Positions 14,498 to 16,242 of a stretch of 16,242 bases of DNA are shown here, in pieces. Made by a program: the position numbers and the translations under genes. Source of the stretch: DASVSE01 sp036399715 (lineage in GTDB: Bacteria; Bacteroidota; Rhodothermia; Rhodothermales; Rubricoccaceae). Positions within the stretch are counted from its first letter, which is position 1. Each line of letters begins with the position of its first letter. The notes below the pieces were generated by a model. That model was given only the letters and a program-made list of their open reading frames with translations. It was not told the origin of the DNA and did no database searches. The DNA is taken from assembly GCA_036399715.1 (NCBI GenBank), contig DASWMO010000251.1, positions 1-16,242 of the forward strand, written 5' to 3'.

Positions 14498-15364
14498 ATG
14501 GACCCCGACTCCCGTCCCCTGTTCACGGTCGCGCACCTCTCGGACATCCACTTCGGCAAGATTGCCCATCCGGGCATCGTCGCGGCGCTCGTGGACGAGG
14601 TAAACGCGGCCGATGTCGGCGTCGTCGCCGTCTCGGGCGACCTCACCCAGCGCGCGCGACGCCGAGAGTTCGCCGACGCCCGGGCGATGCTCGACTCGTT
14701 CCGGCCACCCGTGGTCGTCGTGCCCGGCAACCACGACGTGCGCGCATGGTGGCACAACCCGCTCGACCGCGTGTGGCGCTCGACGACGCGCTTCCGGCAG
14801 ACGATTACGCCCGTCCGGGTCCCCGCCGTCGAGAGCGGGGGCGTCCTGGTCGTCGGGATCAACTCGGCACACGGGCTGACGGTCAAGGGCGGCCGCATCC
14901 GGCCCGAGGCGCTCGCAGCGATGGAGCGCCGCTTCGCCGCGGCGGCGCCCGACACGTTCCGGATCCTCGTCGTGCACCACCACCTCGTGCGCCTGGCCGC
15001 GCTCGGCGACCACGATGTCGCGCGCGGGGCCCGGCGCGCGCTCGCCGTCGCGCACCGTGCACGTGTGGACCTCGTCCTGTGCGGGCACCTCCACCGGAGT
15101 CACGTCGAGAGCATCGAGGTCGCCCCGCGGTCGGCCAGTGACCCGGGCCACCGGATCGTCATCGCGAGTGCCGGCACGGCGACGTCCAGCCGCGGGCGGG
15201 CCGAGAACGCCGGGACCAACTTCTACAACTGGGTGACGGTCGGCGAGGAGTCCTTCTCGGTCGCCGAGCGCCAGTTTGACCCCGAGGCGGGCGTCTTCAC
15301 CGAGGCGCGCGCGACGACGTTCGTGCGCAACCGGCCCGGTCCTGCGCCCGTCGAGGCGGCGTGA
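14498..15364 (+). CDS. Class III metallophosphoesterase (CpdA-like)
   Basis: The product is a 288-residue calcineurin-like phosphoesterase with all five metal-site motifs: SDIHFG (D16, H18), SGDLT (D48), GNHD (N78, H79), VVHHH (160-162) and GHLH (H197, H199). The set and size match class III cyclic-nucleotide phosphodiesterases of the CpdA group, which hydrolyse cAMP. Other members act on nucleotides or other phosphodiesters, so the substrate is uncertain. It has no signal peptide and is probably cytoplasmic. It starts 49 bp after pdhC on the same strand; the gap contains a weak 5-bp hairpin (CGGTC/GACCG, about 14461-14475) but no strong terminator, so read-through from the pdh operon is likely. 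Its stop overlaps the start of the DUF3667 gene. Confidence 0.92.
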   Translation: MDPDSRPLFTVAHLSDIHFGKIAHPGIVAALVDEVNAADVGVVAVSGDLTQRARRREFADARAMLDSFRPPVVVVPGNHDVRAWWHNPLDRVWRSTTRFRQTITPVRVPAVESGGVLVVGINSAHGLTVKGGRIRPEALAAMERRFAAAAPDTFRILVVHHHLVRLAALGDHDVARGARRALAVAHRARVDLVLCGHLHRSHVESIEVAPRSASDPGHRIVIASAGTATSSRGRAENAGTNFYNWVTVGEESFSVAERQFDPEAGVFTEARATTFVRNRPGPAPVEAA

Positions 15365-16242
15365 CCGCCCCGCCGCCCGCCGTGCTCCTGCCCGCCGCTC
15401 CGCCTGCTACCGCGGCGGCGCACTCACCGGGCGAGGCGTGCCTGAACTGTGGCGCGCCGCTCGTCGGGCCGTTCTGCGCCGCGTGCGGGCAGCGGAACGG
15501 GGCGCTGCGGCAGCCGCTGCGTGCGTTCGCCGTCGAGTCGTTCAGCGAGTACTGGGGCCTCGACGGCCGCCTGTGGCGCTCGGCGCGCGACCTGCTGTTC
15601 CGGCCGGGCAAGCTCACGGTCGACTACGTCGACGGCCGCCGGACGGCCGCGCTGCGGCCGTTTCGCCTGTACCTCACCGCGACACTGCTGTTTTTCGTGA
15701 CCCTCGGCCTCGACCGGTCCGACGAGGAGCCCGCGCCAGCGAGTGACGCCCCTGTCGTGGTCCCGGCAGGCCCGATATACGCCTCCGACTCGCTCCTCGG
15801 CGCCGCCGACGCCGCCCGTGACCTCGACCTGTGGGTGGCTGCTCTGAACGAGCAGCGGCAGGCGCTCGCCATCGCGTCCCGTGTCCTCGGCGTCGACTCC
15901 ACGACGGGAGCGAGGGTGGCCCACACCGGCGACTCGCTCCGAACGGCCGGGGCGCGGTTTGCGCGCGTCCGCGATTCGCTCCGGGCGCTCCCGGATACGA
16001 TCCACGTGCGCGCCGGACGCGTCGGCCTCGCCGGGCGGTCGGGACGCGTCCGTGGGAAGGCGGGCGACGACATGGTCCCGCAGACGGCAGCGGCCGGCAT
16101 CGTCCGTTCCCTCCCCGACTGGCTCAAGGGCGACCTCGCTCGGGACGTGGAGCGAGCCCGGACGCCGGCGGCACAGGACGCGGCGCAGGATGCGGCCACA
16201 GAGGCGCTCGTCGGGCAGATCCCGACGGCCATGTTCGCCGTG
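15361..16242 (+). CDS. DUF3667 zinc-ribbon membrane protein (partial, C-terminus cut)
   Basis: From the GTG at 15361 this frame reads 294 codons to the right edge with no stop. Residues 27-42 form a zinc ribbon, C-LN-C ... C-AA-C, followed by GQ, typical of DUF3667. A conserved cytoplasmic segment follows (SARDLLFRPGKLTVDYVDGR), then a hydrophobic helix at about 97-115 (LYLTATLLFFVTLGL). Residues 116-285 are hydrophilic and charged and probably form the loop between membrane helices; the last residues IPTAMFAV appear to enter the next helix. The GTG overlaps the phosphoesterase stop (GTGA), which suggests coupled translation, and it is the only start giving the intact zinc ribbon without upstream interruption. 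The family's function is unknown. A downstream start would remove the ribbon. Confidence 0.85.
   Translation, partial: MTAPPPAVLLPAAPPATAAAHSPGEACLNCGAPLVGPFCAACGQRNGALRQPLRAFAVESFSEYWGLDGRLWRSARDLLFRPGKLTVDYVDGRRTAALRPFRLYLTATLLFFVTLGLDRSDEEPAPASDAPVVVPAGPIYASDSLLGAADAARDLDLWVAALNEQRQALAIASRVLGVDSTTGARVAHTGDSLRTAGARFARVRDSLRALPDTIHVRAGRVGLAGRSGRVRGKAGDDMVPQTAAAGIVRSLPDWLKGDLARDVERARTPAAQDAAQDAATEALVGQIPTAMFAV

Noticed and set aside
12949..14955. A 668-codon minus-strand open frame across pdhC and the phosphoesterase
   Set aside because: The predicted protein is Arg/Gly-rich without motifs, and both plus-strand genes in the region have complete active sites.
1..16242. CRISPR arrays, insertion sequences, phage or toxin-antitoxin/defence genes
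   Set aside because: No regularly spaced repeats, terminal inverted repeats with transposase, or defence-type domains were found on either strand.

Overview
The window is a very GC-rich (around 70%) bacterial chromosome segment, densely coded, with 13 protein genes I can support, two of them cut by the window ends. None of the starts I inspected has a clear Shine-Dalgarno sequence. Three non-coding sites carry TAnnTTG or TAnnTTTG-like elements, close to the -7 consensus of Bacteroidota. The PDH genes are split as separate E1alpha, E1beta and E2, and several exported proteins have LTAC lipoboxes. Together this suggests the Bacteroidota/Rhodothermota side, for example a marine Rhodothermota such as Rubricoccaceae or Salinibacteraceae. 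That placement is inference and was not tested by alignment.

Layout. Positions 1-7543 hold five minus-strand genes, read right to left. They are a lipoprotein FAD-linked oxidase (7543-6002), a penicillin-acylase-type N-terminal nucleophile hydrolase joined to it by an ATGA overlap (6005-3711), a short DUF1232/YkvA-like membrane protein (3612-3184), a secreted M28 zinc peptidase (3124-1469), and a secreted protein with a carboxypeptidase-regulatory-like domain and a vWA domain, cut by the left edge (1345-1). All but the DUF1232 protein carry an export signal or N-terminal anchor, so this half is largely an envelope hydrolase/oxidase cluster. Positions 7544-7827 hold a possible gene remnant and a perfect 13-bp hairpin that probably terminates the next minus-strand gene, a small acidic lipoprotein (8088-7828).

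The middle (8308-10430, minus strand) holds an NADP-type isocitrate dehydrogenase and a GT2 glycosyltransferase of the polyprenol-phosphate-mannose synthase type. A 222-bp divergent region (10431-10652) separates these from the plus-strand block: pdhA, pdhB and pdhC (pyruvate dehydrogenase E1alpha, E1beta and E2), a class III metallophosphoesterase, and a DUF3667 zinc-ribbon membrane protein that overlaps the phosphoesterase stop codon (GTGA) and runs off the right edge.

The PDH genes make acetyl-CoA and the isocitrate dehydrogenase acts in the TCA cycle, so the divergent centre is core carbon metabolism. No E3 (lipoamide dehydrogenase) gene is in the window. The most unusual features are the coupled lipoprotein-oxidase/acylase pair, the tandem ~7-bp degenerate repeats with inverted repeats in both gaps of the pdh operon, the disordered N-terminal extension on E1alpha, and the vWA architecture at the left edge. 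I found no CRISPR, insertion sequence, phage or defence genes, and nothing I can call a wholly new system.
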